Shown here piece after piece: positions 46,776 through 58,700 of a stretch of 64,000 nt of DNA. Position 1 is the stretch's first letter; every line of letters begins with the position of its first letter. The stretch spans positions 3,844,001 through 3,908,000 of the forward strand of contig JBLDXI010000009.1 of NCBI GenBank assembly GCA_047495785.1, read 5' to 3'. This stretch comes from Lepidodermella squamata (taxonomy: Eukaryota; Gastrotricha). Made by a program: the position numbers and the translations under genes. The notes under the pieces were generated by a model. It was not told the DNA's origin. It saw nothing but the letters and a program-made list of their open reading frames with translations, and ran no database searches.

Positions 46776-48158
46776 ATGTTTGCCGAAGTTATGTACTCCT
46801 ACCTGGCTTGGGAAATCGGCACTATCTCATGGCTGCAATCACTTTTCACGCAGTATGGCCTCTACGAAGTTTTCCCTTACATCACCCTGCTGGGTGACAC
46901 GAGATACTGCTTCGCAATCTTCTCACCTCTCGCGTTCATTTTCAGCCCGGGCCTCGGCGAATCTGTGCTCATGATGACAGCGCTTGCTGACCACGTTAAT
47001 AACGTGCTAAAATGGCTGCTTTTTGGACATCGGCCTTACTGGTGGGGCGAGGAATTCATACCTGAGGATATTCGGCCTGAAATCAAGCAACACCGGTGGA
47101 CATGCGAGTCTTCACCCGGATTCCCCTCAGGTGAGCAGCAATTATTGTCCATTTTTCCAGGTTAATTTATTACCTTATAATTAGGTCATGTTTTGGTTTC
47201 TATGGTGTGCTATTTTGTGTGGATTAAGCACGTGACAAAAGGCAAGCCGAAACATTTTCGGATAGTCGCGACGTTGTTCTTCCTATTCATCACCTTGATC
47301 GCTCTTTCTCGCATCTCACTCGCGGCGCATTTCATCCATCAAGTCGTTCTCGGCTCATTAGTCGGCGCCGGGTTATGCCTACTCATAAAATCGACTGATT
47401 TCACGAAAAAAGTGCGCTCGCACACCCTGCTGACAGCTGGCATCGTCTTCACGTCTGGGTTCACCATTTTTCAAATCCTCCACTTTTACGGCTTCGAGCC
47501 ACACTGGGCTGAGGTTTTCGCGCTCAAGCATTGCTACGACAAAAAGTTGGTCCGCATCGATACGGCGCCGCTTTACTCGCTGGTTCGCAATTCATCATGC
47601 ATAGTCGCAGTTTGGATTGCGAGGCAAATCGTGAAGCGGAGTTCGGAATCGAGAATATCTCGCCGGGCGGAGTTTTTAATCAATCTTCTATTTTTGCCAA
47701 TTCTATTTCACATTGACCGGACAATTCACTTGCCAAGAAGCAGCCCATATTTCTACTTGGTAAGCTATTTTCAAAATAAATTTTTGAACATTTCTTTCTT
47801 GAAGATAAATTACCCAAAATTTGGGAAAAAACTATTTTTTCGATTTTTCGAAGAAAAAATCAGAATTTTTAAGCAAATTTCGCAATTGTATAACAGTTGT
47901 ATGATTTTTTTTTTGTTTTTAAAACAAATTATTAAAAGTTCAGAAAAGTCATTCTAGTTCAAAAAACTTAAGATTGCGCCAAAACTGAAAAACGGAAAAT
48001 TAAAATTAATTGTATTTCTTAATTTTTATATTTAGATTGCCTTTGTTTATTGGTCTTTGCTACCTGGCATCACTTTGCTGCTGAGAAATTTTGTTGAATT
48101 AGTTATCAGGCAATTTACGTCGGGCAAACCGGTTGGATCTCTGAAGAAATCCCGATGA
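46776..48158 (+). CDS. G6PC: Glucose-6-phosphatase catalytic subunit, copy 2
   Basis: Exons 46776-47130, 47185-47759 and 48036-48158 give 350 residues. The phosphatase motifs are intact: KWLLFGHRPYWWG, GFPSGH (split across the first intron, G|GH) and SRISLAAHFIHQ. The protein ends KKSR, a textbook KKXX ER-retrieval signal. It shares with copy 1 the start AEV(L/M)(H/Y)SYL(S/A)WEI and the position of the last intron. It has an extra intron at the PSG|H motif that copy 1 lacks. Either copy 1 lost it or copy 2 gained it after duplication. Both copies look functional. An intervening pair of Tudor genes separates them. Confidence 0.93.
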
Positions 48159-48494
48159 TTCTTGTTGAAGAAAAAATAGAAAAATAGCTTGAGATTTATG
48201 AGTGAAAATAATTATTATCTATTAATATTCTTTACTTTTGTTCTTTTCTGTCGCATCAATGCGACTCGTGCACGTTGCTGTTGTCCATTTTACCTGGTTG
48301 AAATGCAATTGTTCCAACTTCCTTTGTGCTCTTGCGGGACATTAACTGAAAAATTCTTTCGCCAAACGCAAACGAGACTTGCAAACTCCACGAAAACGCT
48401 TGCGTTGATATTGTGTTGGTTTATCAAAATTAAAAAGAAATAACTTTTCTACAACGTTCTGACTTGTAGTTTATATTAGGTTTAATAATACAAC

Positions 48495-49581
48495 ATGAAT
48501 AACCAACTTTATTTCGTGATTTGCGCCGGTGGCATTTTCGTCTGCTATTTCTACTTCGGAATCGTTCAAGAGGACATGTAAATTATTGTTGATTAAATTG
48601 TAATTTTTTCGAAATTTTCGAAATTATTTTTAGAACTAGCCACAAATATACGGATGCCGACGGCAAGGTGGAACGATTTACATTCACGCTATCGCTAGTA
48701 TTTTTTCAATGCCTTGTGAACACCCTATTCGCAGCTTTATTGACAAAACTACGAGGCAGTGAACAAAGCGAAAAACCGGGCGCCACTTGGTCCAACTACG
48801 CTCTAATGGCCATCTCGTACGTGGGCGCGATGCTCGCGTCAAATCACGCCCTCCAACACGTTTCATACCCGACTCAAGTGATAGGAAAATCGATCAAGCC
48901 AATTCCGGTTATGATATTTGGAGTAATTTTTGCTCAAAATCGATACCCGATTTCGAAATTTTTCTACGTGCTGACCATAACAGCTGGCGTTGGCCTATTC
49001 ATGTATTCCGGCAAGGCTGTGAAAGCGCCTCACTCCAATGATGATTCATTCATTCCTTACTTCGGCGAATTGCTGCTCTTGGTCTCTTTGGGCCTCGACG
49101 GCGTCACGGGAGCGGTTCAAGATCGAATTCGGCATAAATTCAAACCATCTGGAATGACTCTGATGCTGAAATGCAACTTTTGGGCCACAATTTACCTTGG
49201 ATTAGGTAAATAAACTTTGGAATTTTACCGAAATTTAAAAATGTTAATTTTTCGATAGCTATGGTAATTACGGGCGAAATCGGAGTATTTTACGCATTTT
49301 CGCAGCGTCACCCAATTGTCGTCTACAAACTCATGTCATTCAGCTTCGCCAGCGCTCTGGGGCAAAATTTCATTTTTATGACAATTTCACATTTCGGACC
49401 ACTTGTCTGCTGCATCATCACAACGACGCGGAAATTCTTCAACGTCCTCGGCTCAGTGCTACTTTTCGGCCATCCTCTTGCCCCGCATCAGTGGATTGGC
49501 GTTTTTTGTGTCTTTCTCGGACTTGGACTCGACGCAGTTTTTGGAAATCAACCAAAAAAAGATGCGAAAAAGACAAATTGA
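48495..49581 (+). CDS. SLC35B1: SLC35B1-type ER nucleotide/nucleotide-sugar transporter
   Basis: Exons 48495-48577, 48634-49205 and 49259-49581 give 325 residues; human SLC35B1 has 322. SLC35B1 is an ER membrane protein related to UDP-galactose transporters and reported to exchange ATP/ADP across the ER membrane. Nucleotide-sugar-transporter hallmarks are present: YFYFGIVQE at the first span, SNHALQHVSYPTQVIGKSIKPIPVM, and TTTRKFFNVLGSVLLFGHPL. About eight to ten hydrophobic segments are visible. The protein ends DAKKTN, a KKXX ER-retrieval motif typical of this family. It converges with the kinase-KEN gene, with only 77 bp between stop codons. Confidence 0.92.
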
Positions 49582-49658
49582 TATTTTCTTCTTTCGATTT
49601 ATTCTTGAAAATAAATTTTATTGAATCTAGTAATCAGCAATTATATAACCGGGCTGAT

Positions 49659-51911
49659 TTATTGATCAGTAATTTTTTCTGGTTCGGAATATTCTAAATG
49701 CTGATTTTCACTCGCCTCCATGTAAGCCAGTGTAATTTCGTTCAAAATTTTCGTTCCAGGTGATTTAGGCCGTGACCTTATCGATTCTCTCGAGCGTGAC
49801 CGTGATGAGCTATTCGTGACGCTATGCTGACTCTGTCGCCTAATTCCAGCCGAAAAATACTTCCGGCCACGTTTTAAACCTCGTTTCTGAGTATAGGACC
49901 AAAAAGCTGGTACCAAGTCGGGAAATCTTTCCGCAACGCTGTGAAAAATATCGTCCTTGGTAATTTTTTCTAAATCACAATGGTGGCCAAAAGTTTTAGC
50001 ATGATGGCGCTTCAACTCGACCAGGTTGTAGTCGTAAAAATTTCTGGCTGCAAACAGAACTTGGTCCAAATTAGTCGATCGTTTGTAGATTCCGTAGTAC
50101 ATGCGGTAAAATTCGTCGCAAATAATCTTCCGCAGGTGGCTGGGCAATTCCTCAGCCCAGGCTCGATTTTTGTTCCATTTCGCAGTTTTTTCTATAAATT
50201 CGCGAAATTTCGGCTCCGCAGCTAGGGGCTTCAAATGCTGCTCGAAATCTTCGCCATTCCACGTAACAGGATGGTCGAGTAATTCATCGATATTTCTTCG
50301 GTCGGCTGGTTTCTCGACGACCATAATTCGGATAAGGTGGCTCAAAAGCGGGAATTTTGGGTCTATGAAATCTTTCAGCTTCCGATCACGTATCGCCTCT
50401 GGGTGGTGTCGAAGATCGATATTTCGGTTGAACATCACGCGACCTCTTGAGCCGATGAAGTAAAACATGGCCCCAAGTGACCAAATATCGGCCTTTTTAG
50501 GCCCGTACCAATCAATGGGATTGGCAGTTTCCACATCTTCTGGAGCCTGCCAGCATTCGGCAACATTTTCCACTTTGTCGAGTTGAACTTTGCTCTCCCT
50601 ATGAAACAGGAGTGAAAAATAATATTTTTGAGACCGAAATAAAAAATGCAGCTTTCAGCTATAATTTAAAATCAAATTTTTGGATTGAAATTTCAAAAGT
50701 GAAAATTGAATTTTTTACGCACCCTTCGAGTTCGGAAATTACATCTTCTATTCGTTCCGCATCACCGCTTTCGGCCTGGCTCTCATTCTTCATCTGATAT
50801 CGCGATTTTATGAGCGCAAAATCCGCCAATTTCAGCCTCGGGCAGTTATCGCTGTCCGTGTTCTTTAAATCAACCAAAATATTACGCGGATTGACATCGC
50901 GCTGAAAAATGCCGTCACGGTGGATGAACGCGTAGCCGCGCAGCAGCTGCGTAATGGCCGATCGCACAAAGGCGTGGTCGATCCGCGATTGATTAGCCCG
51001 GATCCAATCGTACAAATTATCGTCACACAACTCCATAACCAGCGACATTTGCGTCTTCGATGGATCAGCTAAATCTTGCCCGATAACACAACCGTAGACC
51101 AGAACGATGTTAACATGACCCCGTAGCCGTTTCAGGGTCCCATCAACGTCCTGCTGGAAATCAATAGCGGGTTGTAGGATCGCGTTGGCATTGTTCCAAA
51201 ATTTAACCGCAACTTCTGTCCCATTATGATCGATATTGTACAGCTTTAATTTGTAAATCGCTGTCGATATCGTGATTTTGATGACGCTAGTCAATTTGTT
51301 GCCTCGGAATACGTTTTCGCCGAATGTGAAAACGACAGGATCCAACCCGGGTAGGGGTAGGACCCGTCTCGCGTCGCTGAAGTAATCAGCGAGGCGTGAC
51401 CGGCCCGGCCACCAGTCAAGCGGGACGAATATCTTAATTTTCGAGCTCAATTTCTTGCTCTGTTGAGCTAAAACTCGGCGATAGTAGCACGATAATTGGC
51501 CGTGGTCAGATTTTCGGCAGATCATGCAAACGTGGCTGAATTTACACGGGTCGTCGATGAATTTCCGACACGGTTCGCTGCCTGCGTTGAAAACTTGGCA
51601 CGTCGTCAGTTTTTCGGCGCGGTTTCGCTCTTCGAACGGGATTAGCCAGGCATCGAAGGGTGATCCTTTTCTCTTCCATGATTTTAGCCGTTTTTGATAC
51701 TTTGATTCGTCAATAAGCAGGATGATTTTGACATATTCGACTAATTCACGAAATCGATTTTCATTGCGCTGAATTTCCTTAAAAAAATATTCAAATGCTA
51801 GGAAAAAATAACTTAAAATTGAAATAAAACCTCGTATAAAGATTGAGCAATTGTAGTCCAGTCTGTTAAATCGTTGGAGACGTTCACGTTTAACCAGCCC
51901 CCAGTCGCCAT
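49659..51911 (-). CDS. Zinc finger - (pseudo)kinase - KEN domain protein, IRE1/RNase L related
   Basis: Exons 51911-51831, 51777-50723 and 50598-49659 give 691 residues. No signal peptide or membrane span is visible, so it is likely cytosolic, unlike IRE1. Residues 87-109 form a CCCH finger (C87-x9-C-x7-C-x3-H109). Residues 111-124 form a CCHC knuckle (C-x2-C-x4-H-x4-C). A protein-kinase domain follows at about 170-490. It has AVK (K219), but HRDLKPxN is QRDVNPRN (319-326), so His is Gln and the catalytic-loop Lys is Asn. DFG is DFA (346-348). A KEN RNase domain occupies about 490-615. Y550 and R564-N565 match IRE1 Y892 and R905-N906, but the position of IRE1 H910 (RNase L H672) is Tyr569. 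The tail is Ser/Arg-rich. Known family members sense unfolded proteins (IRE1) or 2-5A (RNase L). This layout suggests a soluble, RNA-binding relative with weak or lost RNase activity. The start was chosen because it joins in frame across a 53-bp intron and has no alternative. Confidence 0.85.
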
Positions 51912-52289
51912 TACAGTGCCCTGAAGTCTTAAAGAGCAAAAATTCAGAAGGTAACAATCAGCCTATAATATATCGCGCAAAAAGTGGCTGAATGCGATGC
52001 TACAACTATTCATAAAATTAAAGCTGAACAATTTTTTAAACGCGACGTTCCATTGACTAGCAGTAAATAGAGGCTATAGTTTTGTGTCGATTTTGATGAC
52101 CATGAAGTGGGCCCCTCTGCCTACCTTTCACATGCCGTTGTTAGCAACATTTTGCGATGATTCAACATGATGAGTGTTTTTTAATTTTGGCACAATCTTA
52201 AGACTGCTGCTTAGAAGTAAAATAGCCAGGGAAAATAATTACCAATATAACCTCGAAAATTCCTAAAAAAACTCGCTATATAATAATTA

Positions 52290-52302
52290 TTTTAAGGCGG
52301 AT
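52290..52302 (-). promoter_or_regulatory. ATCCGCCTTAA motif variant upstream of the kinase-KEN gene
   Basis: On the minus strand it reads ATCCGCCTTAAAA, matching the 14-mer core but lacking the left A run. It lies about 380 bp upstream of the kinase-KEN start codon and in the same orientation as that gene. Confidence 0.35.
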
Positions 52303-52719
52303 GGTAGCCAATGCGTCACATCACAAAACGAGCTATCATTTAATGAAATTATACGCCGTGATTTCAATCGATCAAAGTCTCGCACCTTTGTCTCCAAGCA
52401 GAATCGATTTATTCATACCGCCAAAACTAACGATGCCCGAAAAAATTAAAGAATATAAACAAAAACACGCAGCGAAATTGCCTCCATCTCATCGTTTTTA
52501 TTTCATTTTTATATCAATAAACCGCATTCTCAATAAAATTTTCCTCCCATCCTCGAAACCGGGAACTATTCATTAGGAAGAAAAAAATTAACACAACACT
52601 CAGCTGATATTTACACAAGTGAATAGATTTTCTATATTGTAACACCCCTCCGGAAACAAATCAAGCGATGGAGCCAAAAAAATTCAGTTTTTGATGAAAA
52701 TCACAGAATTAAATTTTTC

Positions 52720-55700
52720 TCAATTATCCTCCCAATTATCCGGCACGGCACTGGACGTAGCGGCCGACGGCGCCAGGGCGAAGCGAATAGGCCCGGCGCC
52801 TGTCACCAGGGTCGTAGTCGTAGTCATCGTACTGGAAGCACCGGGTGTTGGCACAGTCGGTTCACTAGTTTCGTCGAAGCAGCTAACAGCCGGCTGTTTC
52901 TTACCCGTTCGTTTCGGTTTCTGATGGATCAACTCAAACTGCGGCTGTAGCGGCTGCGGGGGCGGAGCTAAGACCGGCTCAGCTGCTGGTGCCTTATTCA
53001 TCGGCCGCCACGAGTCGATTTTCTCGTACTGCGACGATAGCATAGACCTAGCCGGCGGCAGTTGGGCGACTCTCGACCGCATTAAGGTGGGCGAGGTCGA
53101 GCGGTTCGACGACTGAACGCCGACAAACGCGGTCGGGAACGATTGCTGCAGCGAGGTAGCTGGTAAATGGCATTTCCCGCTCGTTGCATAGGCGACCACA
53201 TTGCGATTCGGCTCAGCGTCGTACGCCTGAGCTTCACACCCGTAGAATGGCACCAGCTCGTGGATGAAACGCCGCGAGTTCGACGGCATCGGCTTGAAAC
53301 TATGCGACGCCCTTGTGCCCGGCGAGGCGGAACCGAGGCTTTTAACCAGCTCGGCAATTGCGGTTTCAACGTCCAACGCAAACGCTGGTTGCCTCTGCAC
53401 GGTTTCTTGGATGAAAGCCGGGTAGACGGTGATCGGGGCCTGGGGTAGCAAGGGCACGTCGTTCAACTGCAGCGCCTCGGCCATTCTTCGGTTCCGCTCG
53501 GCGATTGCGCACCGCTCGTCACACGCCATTTGCATGGCCTGGATCGCGGCTTGGCTGCCCGGGCATTGGACCCTGGCGACGCGGAGCCCGCAGCGGCAGC
53601 GGTTTTCCACCTCGTAATTGCATGGGGTCGATTCGGGGGGTGGGCACGGGTTCGGCTCGTGGCAGAACTGCGAGCACGGGTGGCCGCAGCCGGACTGGCG
53701 CGGGCGCTGGCACAGCTCGCGGCACTTCTGGGCCGTGCACGGGTCCGAGTGGCAGGCGCGCGAGCAGCGGTGGCCGCACGGCATGCGCTTGTCGCAGATT
53801 TTGCCGCACGACACCGAGTCAAGGGGGGTCGAGCAGGGCACCATCATTTTCTGGTGGCCGCCGATGCAGACGCATTGGACTGGAACCGTGCAGGGTGGGC
53901 AGCCGGCGTTCGGGTGACAGTTGTGGTTTGGCGGGTGTTTGCAAACCTAAAATTAAATTAAGACAAATTAAGAATGTCAAACACTAGTTGCTCAAATCAC
54001 TTCGAAATTTTTATCTTGAAATGATTTTCTCTATCTTGGTTCGATTAAGTTGCATTTAAAAAATAAATAATTAATACCTAATGAAGTTAGCGACGGTAAA
54101 AACCCGCGCAATATTGGCAAGAAGGCCATCTTCTCGAATATTGGCAAGAAGGCCATCTTCTCGAATATGGCCAGAGTATATGAAAAAATCCGCAGTTCGT
54201 TGCCCTAATTTGCGGACTATAATACTTCATAAATATCTTCGCTGGAAACTTGGTGCAAATTCCGCGAATATCCTCAATCTCCGACCAACAAGGAGTGCCA
54301 ATCGCTATTCGCCGTCGTCAGTTTCCTGTCCGGTTAGCATTCTGTTGTTCCATAAATAAGAGTCAGGGCTAAACTTTTCAGTTCGTCGGTCTTTCTCTAC
54401 ATCGCTCTCTACAGTTATTTCCCCATGGTCAACTATAAGTTGCTCTATCCCGCGTCACCGACCCGCGAAACCTCTACTGCTACGTAAAAAGTGGCCAATG
54501 ACTGAACAACCTATTACTCGGAATATTGTTTTCCGCGAAATCTTCTATAAATAAAAAAAATAGCTGTCTTTCAATTCACTTCTTTACCAGCACGGCTCGA
54601 AATTCCCCAACACCCCCATACCCGTCAATTTCCATTGTTCATAGCATCTAGCAATGCCGGGAATTACGGGTATTATACGGAAACTATCCACAACGATTAT
54701 TCGAGAAGAGGAAAAATAAAACCATTATTATTATTATTGACGCTGTGCCAGTGCTGCGAACACTGGAGGTCAACTACGGTCTGGCCCAAGGCGGGCTCAA
54801 TCTGATATTGAAGCATGGCAGTCATCTGTGAAAAGCGAGTTGCTACCATCTATCCCTAGCAAAACCTCCACACCCAATAGGCGACGAAAACGATTATGCT
54901 GACCCTCCGTCAGATGCTATGTCCGAGACCAAGGAACATTGGTCAGGAGGAACACTGGGTGTACTCGTAAAAATCAATATCGATTTAAAGGTCGCTGTAA
55001 AGGCGCGGCCCGGAAGTAAGCGCGGCAAACTGGTCTAATAAATAGCAGCAGCTGGGCGGGTCGTGAATCATCACTCGCCCACTCAGCATCATTTCAGTTA
55101 ATTTACGCCGTTTCTGGCGGTTGATATTCAATTACGCTTATCAGTAGTCATCAGCTACATCAGCAACATGAACACGAATCCTGCCATGCCAACTGCCGGC
55201 TCGAACACACGCACGCTACGCTCAAGCACGCGGGTGAATTCGTCCCAGCCTTCAGTCGTCTCGCGCCGCTCCATCGCCAAGCTACGTCAAGGCACGACAA
55301 CTGACAAGCGCCAGTCCGCACGCGGCCAGCCGGCACGTTATGGACTTCTTTACCAATGGCTCTACCGGTACGATGCACTCATAGCCCAGCTCGAACGAGA
55401 AATACGGAGAGCGACTATCTATAACTGTGTTGAAGTTCTGTCGGACTGTACTCGTCGACTGCAAGCAGCTATAGGTAAATTAATTTCTTAAATTTCTTAA
55501 ATTTATTCTGCTTTTTCAGATGATGATTCTGATGAGCAAGGCCGCATGCGGCAGTTCGCGGCCGAGTACTGCGCGCCGTTTTTCAGCGGCATCGAAGCGC
55601 AAAAAGTGCTGTGTTACTACAACTCGAGCAAAGACAAGCTTCTGGCTCAGCTGCGGCTGCATTTCGTTCAGTTCGCTGGTGGTAGCCGTGCCTTGTTGAA

Positions 55701-58700
55701 ATACTTTGATAAAAAATTCTGTGATCATCATGCTGATGTCAAATTGATGAAATCTTTCAAATATCACAAAAAGCTTTTTCCAGGACCAAATCAATGTCTG
55801 ATCAATTTTTCTTCACTAGCTCACTCGTGTACATTTGTACCTTACAAAAATGTTCCGATTTTCATGTCCTCAATGCAACCGAAACGCACATTGTCACAGG
55901 AAAAACAAAGTCGACATTTTGATAAACCCTTCATCTCTCAGCACAACTATACCAAGATCGAAACCATTTCTGAACATCAAAATCTGCACCGAGGATCGCA
56001 GATGTTAGCCGCACTAACAGAACAAAATCGGCGAAATCGCGAGATGAAAAAGCAACAACAAATTCAAGCAATCATACCTGAGCCGGCAATGTCTCACGTG
56101 GTGGTTAAGCAAGTCTCCGTGTACTCCAGAAATACGTTCAAACTCACTGTTATCAATGACGGTGGGAGATTTGACTGGAAAGTCAACTTCGACTGCGCTA
56201 TCGACAGCTCAAGCGCCATACTGTCCCATGGCATTCAAAATTTCACCGATGGCTACTTCAAGACTCAGATACTGATATGTTTCGCCTCAACATGTGAAAG
56301 GGAAGCAAATGATGCAAGGAGTCAACTATTCCGGTTCATCTGCTCCAGAAATTTCTCCGAAGAAATTAGACGACGACCGAATCGCCGTTAATGGAAATAT
56401 GGAAGGATCGTCTTTTTCCTCCAGAACAAACTATGCATGGCCAATGGAAAATGTCCCACTTCCGGCGCAAATGGCGTCCCAAAGTGCTATAACTACGCGG
56501 CATGCTCCAATCTTCTCCCTGTCAATGAATCTTTAGGGTAAATATATTCGTCTCATCTGTCTTGTTCATCTGTCGTCGAGAGACTAGTAAGGGCTACCTC
56601 AATTTTGTCAACATCTGTGCTCCATGGAACAATTCAAGGACGGAAAACTCGTCCTGTCGCCGGCTGACCTCGAGGAGCTGCGCCGTCTGGAAACATCCTC
56701 TACTCTGCCCACTGCATCAGCCGCCGAGGCTTCAAGCAGCCAGCCGATCGATCCTCCATTCAACCGTTAAAATCCGGAATTTCGTTTTACTTACTGGCGC
56801 CTTTTTTTATCTTAACCCGAAAATTTGGCTGGACGTCGAAGGCGAAGAGCGTCTAGATTGATCGCAATTTTGTGACATCGTCAATTCTTCTTTTAATTAT
56901 TTCGGATTCGATAAACTTTCTCATGCTCGAATCTCTAATTTCGATGAACAATCGAAGGATGTTTTTTTTTCTTCAGGGACAATATTTCAACAACATTAAA
57001 GATTTTCTAAAACAACTTCTAAAAATCAGTGGCCATCCAAACAAAGCAAAAGCGGTTCGTTGGAAATTCGCCCATCTGATTTCAAGTCATGAAGTCTTTT
57101 CAGATGCTTAGTGATGCTCATTTTACTTCTAGTTTACGTATTTCTCAAAACTATCCAAGAAAACCCGAGAAAACCCGATGGTAACCGGTAAATCTCGTTG
57201 GACCCGGTTGGACCAAATTTCTTCGGATTTTTCATTCTCATTACTACTCAATTTCTCATGACATTTGGAATTCTTCTAGCCTTAAGATGTGGCTCCATCT
57301 CTCATCCTAGACCTTCTGATACCTTTTCAGTTTGTGTATTTCCTCTTTCTTGGGTTGGGTTACATATGGGACAACACTCAATTTTCCAACTGAGCCCTTG
57401 CAAAAATACGAGAGAAAACTGAACTGACCTGTTCTCGGGTGCATGGCTTGTCGCAGGGTGGCGGTTTGGCGCCACACGGGACCGGCGGGTACAGCACACT
57501 GTTGCCGCAGTGGCACGCCAACTCGTCGAAACTCGCGTTGTAGCACGGCGGGCAGTCACGCGCATGGCCGCACAGCTGAACACACCGATGCTGGCCGCAG
57601 CTCAGCTGCCGGTTGCACGGCTGGGCGCAAATGTGCGAATTCTCATCGCCGCCCGTCATTGTACAACACAAATTCGAACATTTGTGCTTACGGCACGACA
57701 TTTTCTTATTGCATCGAAAGACACAAGTCAACGGACGCGGCCGGTCGGAGCACGTGAATTTCTCAGTCATACGGCCGCATTGACACCGGATCGACACCGA
57801 CTGGGTGCAGGGCGGGCAGTCTGAGTCGTGGCAGGGTAACGGGCAGAAATGATCGAACCCATCGCCACACGGCAGTTTTTTCTTGCAAATTGAGCTACAC
57901 GTCGGGATGGGATCTTCGCAGTTTTTGCGCTCTGGAAACGGCGGTTCGTGGTCGGCTAGTGCCATACGGCCGCATGGGCACGTTTTGACTACAGCCGGCA
58001 GTCTCGGGCAAGACGGGCACTCACCCGGGTGACACGGGGACGTGCAGTAGTGGTTGCCACACGACAATTTTTTACCGCAAATTTGCGAACAGGAGAACTT
58101 ATTGTCCTCGTTTTCTTTAAAATCGTCGCATGAAATCGATTTTATGGTACTGCCGCAGTAGCAGGCGACTGGTATTGTAATCGGGCACTGGGCGCAGGGT
58201 GCCTTGTGGCAGCCTTCCGGGCACTTGTGCTTGCCGCAAGTCAGCAGCTTTTCGCACGGCTCGCCGCAGTCGAGTTCGCCGACTTGGGTGCTGCACTGGC
58301 TGGGCACGTTCAGCTTGCCGCATTTGCAGAAGCGCGTGACGAAGGCGGAGCAGGGCCCGCAGGGACCGGGGTGACACAACATACCACACGGATGACCTCG
58401 GAAGTTTTCGTCAGTCACTGAAAACAAAAACAGAAAAATCGTACGAAAAAACCGATAAAAATAACAGCAAGGAAAACTAATAATAAAATAATAAAATCCG
58501 CCTTAATTTTTCCCAATTCTGATTTTATGAAACTTCAACTTCGTCCGATAAATCTATAAATAATGGGAGACAGCCTGCGTTCAGGATGCCCAAAGCGCTC
58601 GAGTTCGATATACTATTCTATATATTATATTCTATATAACCTAGACGAATTGGATAAAATGGATCAGAAAATGGATCAGAATCGATAGCATCTAAGCGAT

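Noticed and set aside
52301-52576. 91-residue plus-strand ORF between the kinase-KEN and NFX1 genes
   Set aside because: No family resemblance, no splice partner and AT-rich; it lies in a stretch that must hold the kinase-KEN promoter and the NFX1 3' flank.
53463-53987. Arg/Ala- and Gly-rich alternative-frame ORFs over NFX1 exon 3
   Set aside because: GC-rich Cys codons of the NFX1 fingers create long open frames on all strands; only the minus frame has the zinc-finger pattern.
54700-55030. Possible coding scrap upstream of the nested gene
   Set aside because: Short GC-richer frames are broken by stops and match no family that I can name; may be old mobile DNA.
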